A DNA stretch of 64,000 bases from Harmothoe impar (taxonomy: Eukaryota; Annelida; Polychaeta; Phyllodocida; Polynoidae). Position 1 is the stretch's first letter; every line of letters starts with the position of its first letter. Below are positions 1-10,345 of the stretch, in pieces. The notes beneath the pieces were generated by a model that did no database searches, was not told the origin of the DNA, and was given only the letters and a program-made list of their open reading frames with translations. The position numbers and the translations under genes are program-made. The DNA is taken from contig OX381714.1 of NCBI GenBank assembly GCA_947462335.1, positions 22,168,618 through 22,232,617 on the forward strand, given 5' to 3'.

Positions 1-834
1 TTTTTGACTCCTGGTTTACCCTACACTAATACAAGCCCTACCGTTGAGGTATAAAAATCTATGACAATTTGAGTTTGGATACCTTTTCTTTTCTACCCTG
101 TGCTACTATAAAAAGGAGACCTGCGCTTATCTGAGAACCTCTTCTAAAACAGACCACTAGGGTATGTTGTTTTCGGCTTAATAAGCACACTCACTGATAT
201 ATCTTTTTGCAAAGTAGCACGACTTACGTACTACCTGCATATCATATATAAACCATAGCCTGACTTTGGGAGAATTTTATAAGCTGCACTTAGACTACGG
301 GAAGAGGGATAGCAGAGGGGGTTTAGGTGTGGGGGTTGAAGTAACATCATATTCAAAGCAGTATAGCTGGGACACCTATAAGGAGGGCTGGGGAGTGTGC
401 TTAGCCTGCTTCATATACCAGAGCATCAAGCACGGTCACACCCAGAATGAAGAGACTGATCCAGTGTATCCATATGACAATCCAAGTACTGATTTAAAAT
501 GATGTATGCATGGATGATAGTGACTCACACACAAACACACACGACTTTTCATAGGATGTGCTCTAAATATACCAATATGTTAAAGCTGACTATCTTACAA
601 GGAATATGAGATACAACATATTGTTGTGATGTAATCAGTTGATATGGATCTCTGTCCAAGAGACAAGAGATCAGTTCAGATTCCGGGATAGACACCTGAG
701 GTAATTCGTACCTTTCTTTCTTTTCAGGCTTCATGATCCAGCACAGTATGTATTTTACAAACTGATGCTGTGATAGTATTGCCGAAGCCTTACTATAGGA
801 AACTGACGCGGTGGAATCCTTAACACAATTCAAT
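1..834. other. 5' flank and 5' UTR of ZF1
   Basis: No convincing coding exon is visible upstream of ZF1. A 78-codon open frame at 266-502 has no recognisable motif. A pyrimidine tract followed by TTTTCAG at 721-727 is the acceptor of the ZF1 coding exon, so 728-834 is probably 5' UTR. Equivalent sequence precedes all six zinc-finger genes. The upstream non-coding exon or exons were not identified. Confidence 0.5.
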
Positions 835-3366
835 ATGGCTGCCTGTATAGTTTGCAATGGCCAGACTACTGCTGCTGATTTACCGGGCCTCAGTGATGTG
901 GACAGTCTGTCTGCTCGACTTGCCAAAGTGCTGAATGAAGCTGTACCTGTGGATTCAGTCATGTGTGGATCATGTCAGTTTGACCTGGCACAGATAGAGA
1001 TGTATTACGCACTTCTGACAACATTCAAAAAGCGATACTCTGATTCTGCAAAACAACGCCTACAAAGTGTACCTACAGACACAAGCAGAAACATCTTCCA
1101 TGAGACAGCTGGCTCAAGTTCTAACAATTTGCAGAACATATTTCTAAGTGGAGAAACATCTTCACCGGTTGTAAAGCTTGAATTACAAAATGACGATGCA
1201 GAACTCACCCAGACCTATTCAGATGGCTCTGTAGGGGCTGCTGCTGCTTGGGAATCTGATGTGGATGAAGCTGGATCAGAGAACCAGAACACTAAAGTCT
1301 CTGATGCACCTCCAAGGGGGAACTCAGGGCAGGTTACTAAGAAACGTGGAAGACCGAGGAAGAAACAGCAATCAGGGGCAAATTTGACCCGAGTCGGAGT
1401 GCCAGGGAAAGATGAGAGTGGAGAAATAGAGCACTCTAATGTTGTCCCACCATTGGACATGATAACGATCCCAAGCAAACCAATGGGTGTTCCACCTGAT
1501 GTTTCAACAAAGAGTGGGAACAAATGCAAAAAGCTGCAAAAGGATGTATCTGACAAGTCTAAGGTATATGGTATAAAGCCTGGACGATCTAGAAAATATG
1601 AACATTCAAGTGAATCTGAACCCAAAAACTTGCAGCAAGACAGTGTAGCAGGTTCTGGTGAAAGCGGCTTTAGTAGAAACACGACAGATAAATCAAATGC
1701 CAATGATCCCTCGTACACTCCAGAGCTGCCCACTTTGCCTCCAACTTCAGGTTCAGAATTGTATGGGATAAATGAACCCACAAAAAGCAAAACTGGAGAC
1801 TCTGCTATAGGAGGACCAGATCAAGTATTTCCATGTCCCATCTGTTATAAAACGTTTGGTAATAAACGGAGCATGCAGAAGCACGTGCCTATACACACAG
1901 AGGTGCGGGCTTTTAAATGCCCAACATGTAGTAAAGCATTTAAAACTAATGCTGATGTCAACAAGCACAAGAAAACTCACCTGGCAGAGAAGCCTTTTAA
2001 GTGTGATATATGTGGGAAAGATTTTCATATGAGGAAGATCCTGAAGGCACATTTAGAGGTTCACAATGAGGGACTGCCGTTTGAATGTGACCAATGTGAG
2101 AGCAGGTTTAAAGGTGAAAGGACCTTAAAGCATCACATTAAGGTACATCACAGCGGTGGTAGAAGGTATCTGTGTAAAATTTGTGGTCATGCCTTGCCCA
2201 CAGAAGATAATCTCAGAAGCCACATAACAACACACGATACTGCGACACTATTCAAATGTGAAACCTGTGGGCAGGGTTTTTCTACCAAGGCTCTTCTATC
2301 AAAACATGAGATCACACACAAGCCGGATACCCCTGATACATATCTGTGTCCAATTTGTGGTAAAACATTTGATAGTAGAAAGAAAGTGCAGAGCCACATG
2401 CATACACACACAGAAGAGCGGGCTTTTAAATGCCCAACATGTAGTAAAGCATTTAAAACTAATGCTGAACTCAACAAGCACAAGAATATTCACCTGGAAG
2501 ATAAACCTTTTAAGTGTGATATATGTGGAAAAGATTTTCATTTGAGAAAGATCCTAAAGGCACATTTAGAGGTTCACAATGATGGACTGCTGTTTCAATG
2601 TGACCAATGTGAGAGCAAGTTTAAGGGAGAAAAACACTTAAAGGCTCATATCAAAGCACATCATATCGATGGGAGAAAGTATCTGTGTAACATTTGTGGT
2701 CTTGCCTTGCTCACAGGCTCTAATCTTAGAAATCATGTAAGAACACACGATGATGCAAAGCCGTTCAAATGTGAAACCTGTGGGCAGGATTTTTCTACCA
2801 AGATTTATCTCCTCAATCATGAGCTCACCCACAAGCCGGATACCCGTGAGAAATATCTCTGTCCAATTTGTGGCAAAGCATTCCTTCAGAAAAGTTACCT
2901 TGCCCAGCACATCAAACAACATACAGGGGAGTCTAAGTACATTTGCTCCATTTGTCATCAATCATGTACAACTCGAAGCGCCCTTAGAGATCATATGATC
3001 ATACACTCTGGTGAAAAACCACATCGATGTCCAGAGTGTGGCAGAGGGTTTGCGGCTAAGAACAACTTAAAGACACACATGCTGTCTCATACAGGCGAGT
3101 GTCCATTTAGATGTAGCTGTGGAAAAAGCTTCAACACAAAAGCTAAAATGCGCAGACATGTGCAGACCAATATACATGGGGTGTGTGGTGAGAGATCAGT
3201 TGACAATGAGTCGTTGAATAGACAAGTTGCACACACCAAGTCCGTACTTTCTGTAGCTGCCCCTGACCCTATAGTAGAACCTGTGTCTGTGCCTGCCCTG
3301 GTCCATGGCGTGGCCCCACTTCCCGCAGTACCTCCTCTTACAGGTCCCTTCTATCCAGCTGTGTAA
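835..3366 (+). CDS. ZF1: ZAD-like / AT-hook / 16-finger C2H2 protein
   Basis: Probable nuclear DNA-binding protein of 843 aa in one exon. The ATG at 835 is chosen because every paralogue starts at M-x-A-C-I-V-C; the frame is open further upstream but has no ATG. Residues C4, C7, C44 and C47 form a CxxC-x36-CxxC module followed by a helical segment (QIEMYYALLTTFKKRY), resembling the ZAD dimerisation domain. An acidic linker carries one good AT-hook (KKRGRPRKK, about 168-178) and a decayed one (KPGRSRKY). Residues about 332-781 hold 16 C2H2 fingers; the last is a C-x1-C variant. Fingers 1-6 (1828-2340) and 7-12 (2341-2853) are an exact-length in-frame duplication, so the family array of ten became sixteen. 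The tail is Pro/Val-rich. C2H2 identity is certain, ZAD homology is likely, and target and direction of regulation are unknown. Confidence 0.9.
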   Translation: MAACIVCNGQTTAADLPGLSDVDSLSARLAKVLNEAVPVDSVMCGSCQFDLAQIEMYYALLTTFKKRYSDSAKQRLQSVPTDTSRNIFHETAGSSSNNLQNIFLSGETSSPVVKLELQNDDAELTQTYSDGSVGAAAAWESDVDEAGSENQNTKVSDAPPRGNSGQVTKKRGRPRKKQQSGANLTRVGVPGKDESGEIEHSNVVPPLDMITIPSKPMGVPPDVSTKSGNKCKKLQKDVSDKSKVYGIKPGRSRKYEHSSESEPKNLQQDSVAGSGESGFSRNTTDKSNANDPSYTPELPTLPPTSGSELYGINEPTKSKTGDSAIGGPDQVFPCPICYKTFGNKRSMQKHVPIHTEVRAFKCPTCSKAFKTNADVNKHKKTHLAEKPFKCDICGKDFHMRKILKAHLEVHNEGLPFECDQCESRFKGERTLKHHIKVHHSGGRRYLCKICGHALPTEDNLRSHITTHDTATLFKCETCGQGFSTKALLSKHEITHKPDTPDTYLCPICGKTFDSRKKVQSHMHTHTEERAFKCPTCSKAFKTNAELNKHKNIHLEDKPFKCDICGKDFHLRKILKAHLEVHNDGLLFQCDQCESKFKGEKHLKAHIKAHHIDGRKYLCNICGLALLTGSNLRNHVRTHDDAKPFKCETCGQDFSTKIYLLNHELTHKPDTREKYLCPICGKAFLQKSYLAQHIKQHTGESKYICSICHQSCTTRSALRDHMIIHSGEKPHRCPECGRGFAAKNNLKTHMLSHTGECPFRCSCGKSFNTKAKMRRHVQTNIHGVCGERSVDNESLNRQVAHTKSVLSVAAPDPIVEPVSVPALVHGVAPLPAVPPLTGPFYPAV
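1828..2853 (+). repeat. 513-bp tandem duplication of a six-finger block in ZF1
   Basis: Two adjacent 513-bp units, 1828-2340 and 2341-2853, each encode fingers 1-6 of the ten-finger family array. They are highly similar base for base (for example 1911-1968 against 2425-2482), with differences mostly at scattered single sites. Unit length is 171 codons, so the frame is kept. Confidence 0.9.
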
Positions 3367-4554
3367 ATTCAGATATTTTGATGTTGATCTGTTGAGAAAA
3401 TGTACAGCTACACAAAATAATATGCGGTGAAAAAATAATTGATATAGTAAATAATCCAAAGTTGTGAGTACACTTTAACAAACGCTATGCAATTAGGTAT
3501 TGTGTAACTGATGTTGGTGGAAATTCTGTTCCAAAATGCTTTGTGAGTTGGGACTGGTTACTCCATACCAAGAATTGATAGAACTAAACCAAGTGTGGCT
3601 ACAATACACATGATTTGTGTTTATAATTCTTGGTTGTTTCAACAAGCTCATTTATTGCCATTAGTTAGTATTGCACCTTTGACTTATGGGTCTGATTTCT
3701 ATTGTTGATGTATATAAGGTTAAGATCTGCCTACTCGGACTGTAAAAAAAACATCTGGCATTTCCTTTTGCATTCACTCCGACATACAATGTATACACAT
3801 GTACACACAGCCAATCAACATTGTGATGGCTGCATACATGTTTGATTCTATACATATTTGGCATATAAAAGTTTACATGGTATTCCTTGTCAGTGGTATT
3901 CCTTGTACTGTATATAGCAGATTGAAATTAAAAGAAATCAACAGTTTAGAATACTGTAAACCTCTCTAACAAGGAGCTTTGATGCGTATAGTATCTTCTC
4001 AGGGTAGGGAGTTGGCTTACAAGGGAGGTCGTCTTCTCAGATGTCTACACTATTCAGTAGAGATATTAAACTTACCATGATTATTGACACAGGTAGCTTT
4101 GCTACCAGTGTCTTATACGACGCCTTGGTGAGACACCCTGCTGAGAAAAGAAAAAAAATTTCATTGATTATTTTTGGGGTGAAAAATTTGGCTGAGGTAA
4201 AATTTTTGCCCTATAGCCTAAAGTTCAACATTTTTCCTTTTCTATGATATAAAAATCATCCATTTCTATCGACTGGTTGTCCCCTAAAAAATTGAACAAA
4301 AAATACCTATCAAAAAATGAGCCTACTTTTCAGCACTGTAGACAAACATGAATGTACTAGAATAGACTTTATGTCCTTTTTTGCAGTAGTAGTTAATTCA
4401 ATATAAACATAGATTTCTCGTGGGGTAAGACACTTTTTTTAAGACCAAAAGTTCGATAAAAGAGGGCACTGTCTATTCCCGTGGACAAAAAGAGGACGCG
4501 CAGTACATAAATTACTGCATTCTTTGTCAAACAAAGAGTGGCACCACTGGTACT

Positions 4555-4895
4555 TCTCGTACTGCGCGAGATCTCAACGTGTGCAGACGAAATCGTACCA
4601 CCCATATCTTCGCCGTTTATCTTCCGATCGACTCGCTTTTTGATAGCGACAGAAGGCGGTACATGCCCGCAGCCTGCAACTGTCGCCCACACCCACCTGC
4701 ACACCCACAGCCACCTGCTCTCCCACACCCACCTGCTCACCCACACCCACCTGCTGGCCTAAAATGGAATAACATACATGTATGACACATGACTTGAGGG
4801 TACCTTTTAACAAGGAATTCATTTCTGATGCCAGAATTGACCAATGAATGATTATAAGAGAGTACTGTATCTAAGTACATGATAAGCACTCACCA
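4555..4895. repeat. Dispersed repeat with CCCACACCCACCTG core, copy 1
   Basis: The core of about 5.5 imperfect units of CACCCACACCCACCTGCTC lies in flanks shared with copies at 20.2 and 21.7 kb. The shared flanks include GGTACATGCCCGCAGCC before the core and AATAACATACATGTATGACA after it. All three copies lie 3' of ZF genes, in the same orientation. Confidence 0.8.
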
Positions 4896-4959
4896 GCAGG
4901 ACCCAGATTCAGGATAGGGTTGGGGTTGGGACATGAGTTGTACAAATTCACTATCACAC

Positions 4960-5217
4960 ATATTACACTCACACATATTGCACTCACACATATTACACTC
5001 ACATATATTACACTACACACATTGCACTCACACATATTACACTCACATATTACACTACACACATATTACACTCACACATATTACACTACACACATATTAC
5101 ACTACACACATGACACTTACACATATTACACTCACACATATTACACTCACACATATTACACTACACACATATTACACTCACACATATTACACTCACACAT
5201 ATTACACTCACACATAA
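4960..5217. repeat. CACACATATTACACT microsatellite
   Basis: About 18 imperfect copies of a 13-15 bp CACACATATTACACT unit. It produces spurious Thr/His/Leu-rich open frames on both strands. Confidence 0.9.
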
Positions 5218-5342
5218 GTATGTTTATCCAATGAAAAACAAATACCTGTGTCTTTTGTGATTAGGATCACACGTTAGATTTTCTTAATACAAGCTAGTTA
5301 GAATAGTGGTTAAATCTCTACACTAAAAACATATGTATCCTA

Positions 5343-5400
5343 ACCAACTATGAAAATATTATTGATGCATTCATGTATTTCCTAATAAAATTATTTTAAC
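5343..5400 (+). promoter_or_regulatory. Conserved poly(A)-signal block, ZF1
   Basis: AACTATGAAAATATTATTGA is followed by AATAAA at 5384. The same arrangement (ACTATGAAAGTATTATTGAT then AATAAA) lies about 1.1 kb after ZF2 and about 3.2 kb after ZF3. This fits a shared 3' UTR end inherited through duplication. Confidence 0.55.
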
Positions 5401-5531
5401 AATTCATCTTTTGTGGATCTAAGTCTTGAATACAGATTTATAGAAAGATTTGTTTCTCTTGGCATTTTCGTTGACTCTACAATTATCGAATGAAGATGCA
5501 TGGAATTTAGTGCAATAAATACGTTGTGAAT

Positions 5532-5610
5532 TTAAAGGCGCACTCAACCCAGGACCTAACCCTGCCGAGTTTTGTACGCAAATGACGTCGTGGGTTCAGT
5601 GCGCCTTTAA
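5532..5610. mobile_element. 79-bp inverted-repeat element (MITE-like)
   Basis: The ends are near-perfect inverted repeats: TTAAAGGCGCACTCAACCCA against TGGGTTCAGTGCGCCTTTAA. There is no coding capacity. The TTAA at each tip may be the target site or part of the terminus. Confidence 0.65.
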
Positions 5611-6199
5611 GCTGTCTAATTTCATAGCAAATTCGGCAGCCCCATTGAAAAATACCTTTAATTTACCTGATGGATTTTGGATGATTTTTTTATAACAGTC
5701 TTTAAGTAAATAGAAATATGTAAGGGAAACATTGTAGGCTATAATGGCTAGTAAATAAATAGGTATGCTGAATCCAGAAATCAGCTATTTTGTACCTAAC
5801 ATGTTTACTCATGTAGAAGATCTCACACGAATCCAGACCAGAAGACTGGAATTTATAGACCCCTCTCCAGGCAGGTCATTCACACATAACTACACCTACT
5901 ATTCAGGGAATAATGGACAATAACACCTACTGAACAAGGAACAAGTTTCTGATTCTCCTAAAACATATCAATCTGTTGAACATCCTGCTAGGGTTGCAAT
6001 TCAAAACATGTTTTCACAATATCAAAATCCTATTAGTTGAGGTTGCGGCATGGATACATTAGGTAATACGTCCGTTTCTTTCTTTTCAGGTTTTCTAATA
6101 TAGCACAATGTGCAATTTAGAAAAGTGATACTGCGATCGCATCACCAGGAGGCTTATCATAGGGATTAAAGAAGCTGGAATCTTAAAGCAACTTTCAAT

Positions 6200-8566
6200 A
6201 TGGCTGCCTGTATAGTTTGCAATGGCCAGACTACTGCTGATGATTTACCAGATGTCAGACTATGTGCTCGACTTGAAAAAGTGTTGGATGAAGCCGTACC
6301 TGTGGATTCAGTGATATGTGGACTATGTCAGCTAGACCTGGCACAGATAGAAACACTTGTGACAGTTTTCAAGAAGCGATACACTGAGACTGCAAAACAG
6401 TGTCTACAAACCTTACCTGCTGATACCAGCAGAAACCTTTTTCATGAGACGTCTGGCACAAGTTCGAACAATTTGCAGAATATGTTGTTGACCAGAGATG
6501 TAGATAAATCTACCACTGCTGTGCCCAGTGATGACTTGGTGCAACTTGTAAGTCCAGAATCATCTTCATCAGCTGTAAAGCTGGAAATTCATAACGTGAG
6601 AACAGTAACAAGTGAATTACATGGAGATGGCTCTGTACTATGGGGAACAGTAGGTACGAATCCTACAACCAGTGTACCACGGAGTGGTTTGTCAAAGAGC
6701 TATAAATCTCGACCTTCAAGTTTGTCTAGTCAAGACATTCATTATAGTCTACAAACGGTGAACACAGACCTTTCCTCTGCCTCTAGTGATGCAGAACTCA
6801 CCCAGACTTATTCAGATGGCTCTGTAGGGGCTGCTGCTGCTTGGGAATCTGATGTGGATGAAGCTGCATCAGAGAACCAGAACACTAAAGTCTCTGATGC
6901 ACCTCCAAGGGGGAACTCAGGGCAGGTTACTAAGAAACGTGGAAGACCGAGGAAGAAACAGCAATCAGGAGCAAATGTGACTCCAGTAGCCGTGTCAAAG
7001 AGAGATGACTGCAGGACATTGGAACAATCTAACGTTGTCTCATCATTGGGTCTGGTTGCCATTAAACGTAAACGTGGTAGACCAAGAAAGAATGAAAAGC
7101 CAATGGGTTCAGCACTTGATATATCAAAAAAAAGTGTGAACAAGCGTGGTAGATCAAAAACTGATACATCTGACATCTCAACAGTGTGTGCTAAAAAACC
7201 TGGAAGACCTAGAAAATATAAACAATCAACTGAAACTAAACAGAAAAGCTTAAAGGAAAGGTACAGCAAACAAATAGAATCAACATCTGACGAATGTTCT
7301 CCAGGTGGACAGACCACAGATGAGTCAGATATCGATGATCCATCATATGATCCAAAACCATCATCTACTACTGCAGGTCGAGGTCCAAATGACTGTGTGA
7401 AAAAAGAAGGGAAGATGTCAGGATCTGAGGATACAGACATTTTTGGAGAACCAACTACTAAGAAAAAATGTGGCAGACCTAGAAAGAATCGCGATACCAG
7501 TCATATTGTAGCTGTAGCTCCAAAGAAGGGAGGGAAACCAAAACAGCTTGAAGCTCCTCTTATGTTTCCATGCACAGTGTGTGATAAAGTGTTCACTGCG
7601 CGGTATAAGCTGAGAATACACATGGTCTCACACTCAGAGGAAAGGCCTTATGTTTGTCCAACATGTAATAAAACATACAAAACTAGTGGTGATCTAAGTA
7701 CTCATCAGAGAACTCACTTGACAGAAAGGCCTTTTAAGTGTGATATTTGTGGAAGGGGTTTTCTCTTCGAAAAAAACCTTAAGGGGCATTTAGTGGTGCA
7801 CAGTGATGCTAGGCCATTTGAATGCGACCAATGTGACAGAAAGTTCAAGACGCGACCAAACTTGAAATTTCATATTAAGATTAATCATGGGGATAGTAAA
7901 AAGTTTCTGTGTAGTCTTTGTGGCTTTGCCTTGAGCACAGAAGGTAGTCTGAGATCTCACATGATAACACACAGTGAAGATAAACCGTTTAAATGTGAAA
8001 CCTGCGGTAGAGCGTTTTCTGCCAAGGCGTATCTCTTGAGTCATGAACTTACCCACAAGGATACCCGTGATAAATATCTGTGCCCCATCTGTGGGAAAGA
8101 ACTCCTTCATAAATACTATCTTTCCCTAAACTTGAAAAAACACACAACAGAGTCAAAACACATCTGTTCTGTGTGTAACAAATCGTTTGTGAGTTTGGGT
8201 GGGTACAAAATACATATGAAGGGTCACCGAGGGGAAAAACCTCATACATGTTCAGAATGTGGCAAAGGGTTTGCTGCAAAGGGAAGTCTTACCCAACACA
8301 TGATGACCCATACAGACGAGCGGCCTCACCAGTGTACCTGTGGGAAGGCCTTCCGCTCTAGCACCGGGCTGGGGAAACACACCCGTAAAACTAAGCATGT
8401 CAGGCTTGAACGAAAATCTGTATCCCATACTGTGCCTGCATCGACTTCAGTTCCTGTAGCCAATGCTTGTCCAACAGAAGCTCCTCAGTTAGTAGCAGAG
8501 TCTCTCCCCATTGTAGCCTCTCCACCACTTCTGGCTCCTGTTGTAACAGCAAACAGTGACGAATGA
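6200..8566 (+). CDS. ZF2: ZAD-like / four AT-hooks / 10-finger C2H2 protein
   Basis: 788 aa in one exon; the acceptor TCTTTTCAG ends at 6089 and the ATG at 6200 gives MAACIVCN. The ZAD-like cysteines are C4, C7, C40 and C43; the following helix is three residues shorter than in paralogues (QIETLVTVFKKRY). AT-hook cores of the GRPRK type lie near residues 246, 291, 333 and 422, separated by acidic Ser-rich sequence. Fingers run from about 456 to 732. Finger 7 has Asn in place of the first zinc-binding His (LSLNLKKH), so it may not fold normally. Finger 10 has C-x1-C spacing. About 185 bp around the first AT-hook are almost identical to ZF1 (see repeat at 6796-6980). Probably a nuclear DNA-binding regulator; target unknown. 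Confidence 0.9.
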   Translation: MAACIVCNGQTTADDLPDVRLCARLEKVLDEAVPVDSVICGLCQLDLAQIETLVTVFKKRYTETAKQCLQTLPADTSRNLFHETSGTSSNNLQNMLLTRDVDKSTTAVPSDDLVQLVSPESSSSAVKLEIHNVRTVTSELHGDGSVLWGTVGTNPTTSVPRSGLSKSYKSRPSSLSSQDIHYSLQTVNTDLSSASSDAELTQTYSDGSVGAAAAWESDVDEAASENQNTKVSDAPPRGNSGQVTKKRGRPRKKQQSGANVTPVAVSKRDDCRTLEQSNVVSSLGLVAIKRKRGRPRKNEKPMGSALDISKKSVNKRGRSKTDTSDISTVCAKKPGRPRKYKQSTETKQKSLKERYSKQIESTSDECSPGGQTTDESDIDDPSYDPKPSSTTAGRGPNDCVKKEGKMSGSEDTDIFGEPTTKKKCGRPRKNRDTSHIVAVAPKKGGKPKQLEAPLMFPCTVCDKVFTARYKLRIHMVSHSEERPYVCPTCNKTYKTSGDLSTHQRTHLTERPFKCDICGRGFLFEKNLKGHLVVHSDARPFECDQCDRKFKTRPNLKFHIKINHGDSKKFLCSLCGFALSTEGSLRSHMITHSEDKPFKCETCGRAFSAKAYLLSHELTHKDTRDKYLCPICGKELLHKYYLSLNLKKHTTESKHICSVCNKSFVSLGGYKIHMKGHRGEKPHTCSECGKGFAAKGSLTQHMMTHTDERPHQCTCGKAFRSSTGLGKHTRKTKHVRLERKSVSHTVPASTSVPVANACPTEAPQLVAESLPIVASPPLLAPVVTANSDE
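6796..6980 (+). repeat. Near-identical ZF1/ZF2 tract over the first AT-hook
   Basis: This stretch matches ZF1 1199-1388 with only a handful of substitutions, while sequence on either side in the two genes is much more diverged. It encodes the SDGSVGAAAAWESDVDEA acidic segment and KKRGRPRKKQQSGA. Gene conversion is the simplest reading; strong purifying selection is less likely because synonymous sites also match. Confidence 0.7.
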
Positions 8567-8804
8567 TGTCAGATTAAAAAACAGGCCACTTGTGTATAAG
8601 TTCACAAAGAAAATTAGTTTAACATACTCAGTGTATGACTTTACAGTGTTGTATCAATTCTCGATTTCAACATCTGTTGTAAGAAGAGTAGTTAGGACAA
8701 AGTACAGTTAGTTAGATATTAAAAGAAAAGGCCACCCATTTTTTATGTTGCCTTATATCGATTATACATGATTTTTTTGTCTGTGTTGCAAAATTTAGAG
8801 AAAA

Positions 8805-9177
8805 GGCCACACCAAATTAAAAAGTTGGTCTATGGATTTTGCTTTCCAAAAATAGGTGCGGGAGGGCGATTTTTTTTTTTTTTTTTTTCCAAAAATTTTT
8901 TTTGTCTATGGATTTCAACCTTAAATTAGGGGGGCGGACGATTTTTTTTTTTTCCTGAGGGAAAATCTTTTTTTCTTAATTTTTACAAACTGATATTTTC
9001 AGGCTAACGACGGCAGAAAAGACCACCAAAAAAAAAAAAAAAAAAAAAATCCAATTTCTCAGAAAATGATGCGGGCGCAGTCCATAGACACAATTTTTTT
9101 CAAAAAAAAAAAAAATTTCCATTTTCGAAAATATGGTGCGGGAAATCCGTAGACCAACTTTTTAATTTGGTGTGGCC
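8805..9177. mobile_element. 373-bp palindromic MITE (GGCCACACC ends)
   Basis: Long inverted repeats start GGCCACACCAAATTAAAAAG and end with its complement. The arms continue imperfectly through homopolymer T and A runs to the centre. AAA flanks both sides. The element is non-coding. Confidence 0.75.
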
Positions 9178-9656
9178 AAATAGAATTATTTTAATTTTGT
9201 GTTTTTCCCTATATCAGTCATGGCTCTTTGGTTTCACCTATGACTACCCATTTTCATGGATTGATTGTGTTGCTTATAATCTCCTAAAGATCTGAGAGGT
9301 TTGGTTGAGATACTATGGGTCAATCTTTCAAAAAATTGAAAAACATTGAAAAAATAGGGGTTTACCCATACGCGGTCATAGTTAAGGCCACTCCAAATAA
9401 TATCCTTGTTTCTCATCACCGAGCCCTAACAAAAATGAGGGCGCTTTGAGGTATTGATTTCTTTGCTTCTATTACATCACCATATATCAAACTAATATAA
9501 TCCCAAGTGATTAAGAGATATTAAGGGTAGATCAGAATTGACCGAACCCTGGTGTATACCTTTAAATGATATGTAGCGTAGTGTAGTTTACAATGCACTG
9601 TTCAGGAAGGACATTGAACTTGAACCACTAAATGTATGACAGCATTCTATATTGTG

Positions 9657-9713
9657 ACCAACTATGAAAGTATTATTGATATCCTCATGCACATCATAAT
9701 AAATTGCTTTAAC
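9657..9713 (+). promoter_or_regulatory. Conserved poly(A)-signal block, ZF2
   Basis: ACTATGAAAGTATTATTGAT is followed about 30 bp later by AATAAA at 9699. It matches the block 3' of ZF1 and ZF3. Confidence 0.55.
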
Positions 9714-10162
9714 TGTGCTCCTTTCTGTTGATTTCATAATTCGTTTCACATAGATATATAATTATGGTAATATGTGATGGCTTTAGTACTTTTCCTTGAC
9801 CATGGTTCGTGTCTTCTTAATGCTTCCATGGTAAATGTTTCATCAACGAATATCATTGTACTTCTTCCACCATATATACACTGGTCAACAGATATTTAAC
9901 TGGCAGACCCTTATGCAAGGCTGTTTTACTATGGGATCAAAATTAGGTGCCCTAAGCCTGATCCAGAAGTGATAAAGAAGCAAATTACCAACTAGATTAA
10001 CTCCTAAACAATAAACAATGGGCGTGTTAGGTTCCCCCTCTAAGTTAAATCAACCCATCGAACCTGTCTTTCTTGTTAGTAATAGAATACAGAGAATAGT
10101 ACCATGCAGAGTTAGTTACCCTGAGAAGTTGAGGGTTTTAGGTATTTTAGTATAAACTTAGA

Positions 10163-10345
10163 ATACCGTATTCAACGTAATAAGCGACCTGGGCGCTTTT
10201 AAAGTTATTTTTATGCCGTTTTTAGTACTTAAGAGTTTAATTGTCACTTAAATCGTGAAAGTTGAGCCTTTATTCAAGTCTAAAAATGACCCAAAAGGGG
10301 GGGTGCTTATTAGGGGGAGTGCGCTTATTACGCCGAATACGGTAT
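10163..10345. mobile_element. 183-bp inverted-repeat element (ATACCGTATTC ends)
   Basis: Starts ATACCGTATTCAACGTAATA and ends in an imperfect complement, GCGCTTATTACGCCGAATAC followed by GGTAT. Non-coding; it sits just upstream of the ZF3 coding exon. Confidence 0.6.

Larger units (their letters stand above)
3367..6089 (+). other. ZF1 3' flank, probable 3' UTR to about 5.4 kb
   Basis: No gene is seen. The stretch holds a CCCACACCCACCTG-repeat element (4555-4895), a CACACATATTACACT microsatellite (4960-5217), a poly(A)-signal block (5343-5400) and a small inverted-repeat element (5532-5610). Short open frames here come from the simple repeats. ZF2's acceptor ends at 6089. Confidence 0.5.

Noticed and set aside
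266..502. A 78-codon frame upstream of ZF1
   Set aside because: No motif, no paralogous copy upstream of the other ZF genes, and length within chance expectation.
811..834. Earlier starts for ZF1 (811) and ZF3 (10640)
   Set aside because: Those frames open with GTG, not ATG; the paralogue-conserved ATG lies 8-10 codons downstream.
1215..1790. Long antisense open frames under ZF1, ZF2, ZF5 and ZF6 (for example 6808-7440, 23718-24089 and 28337-28810 on the minus strand)
   Set aside because: They mirror the AT-hook and linker codons of the real genes (repeated LGLPRF) and have no independent motif or conservation.
4579..4785. Pro/His repeat protein (HPPAHP), also near 20.4 and 21.8 kb
   Set aside because: Translation of the CCCACACCCACCTG repeat; several frames and strands are equally open, and there is no start context or splice support.
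4920..5234. Thr/His/Leu-rich reading frames
   Set aside because: Produced by the CACACATATTACACT microsatellite.
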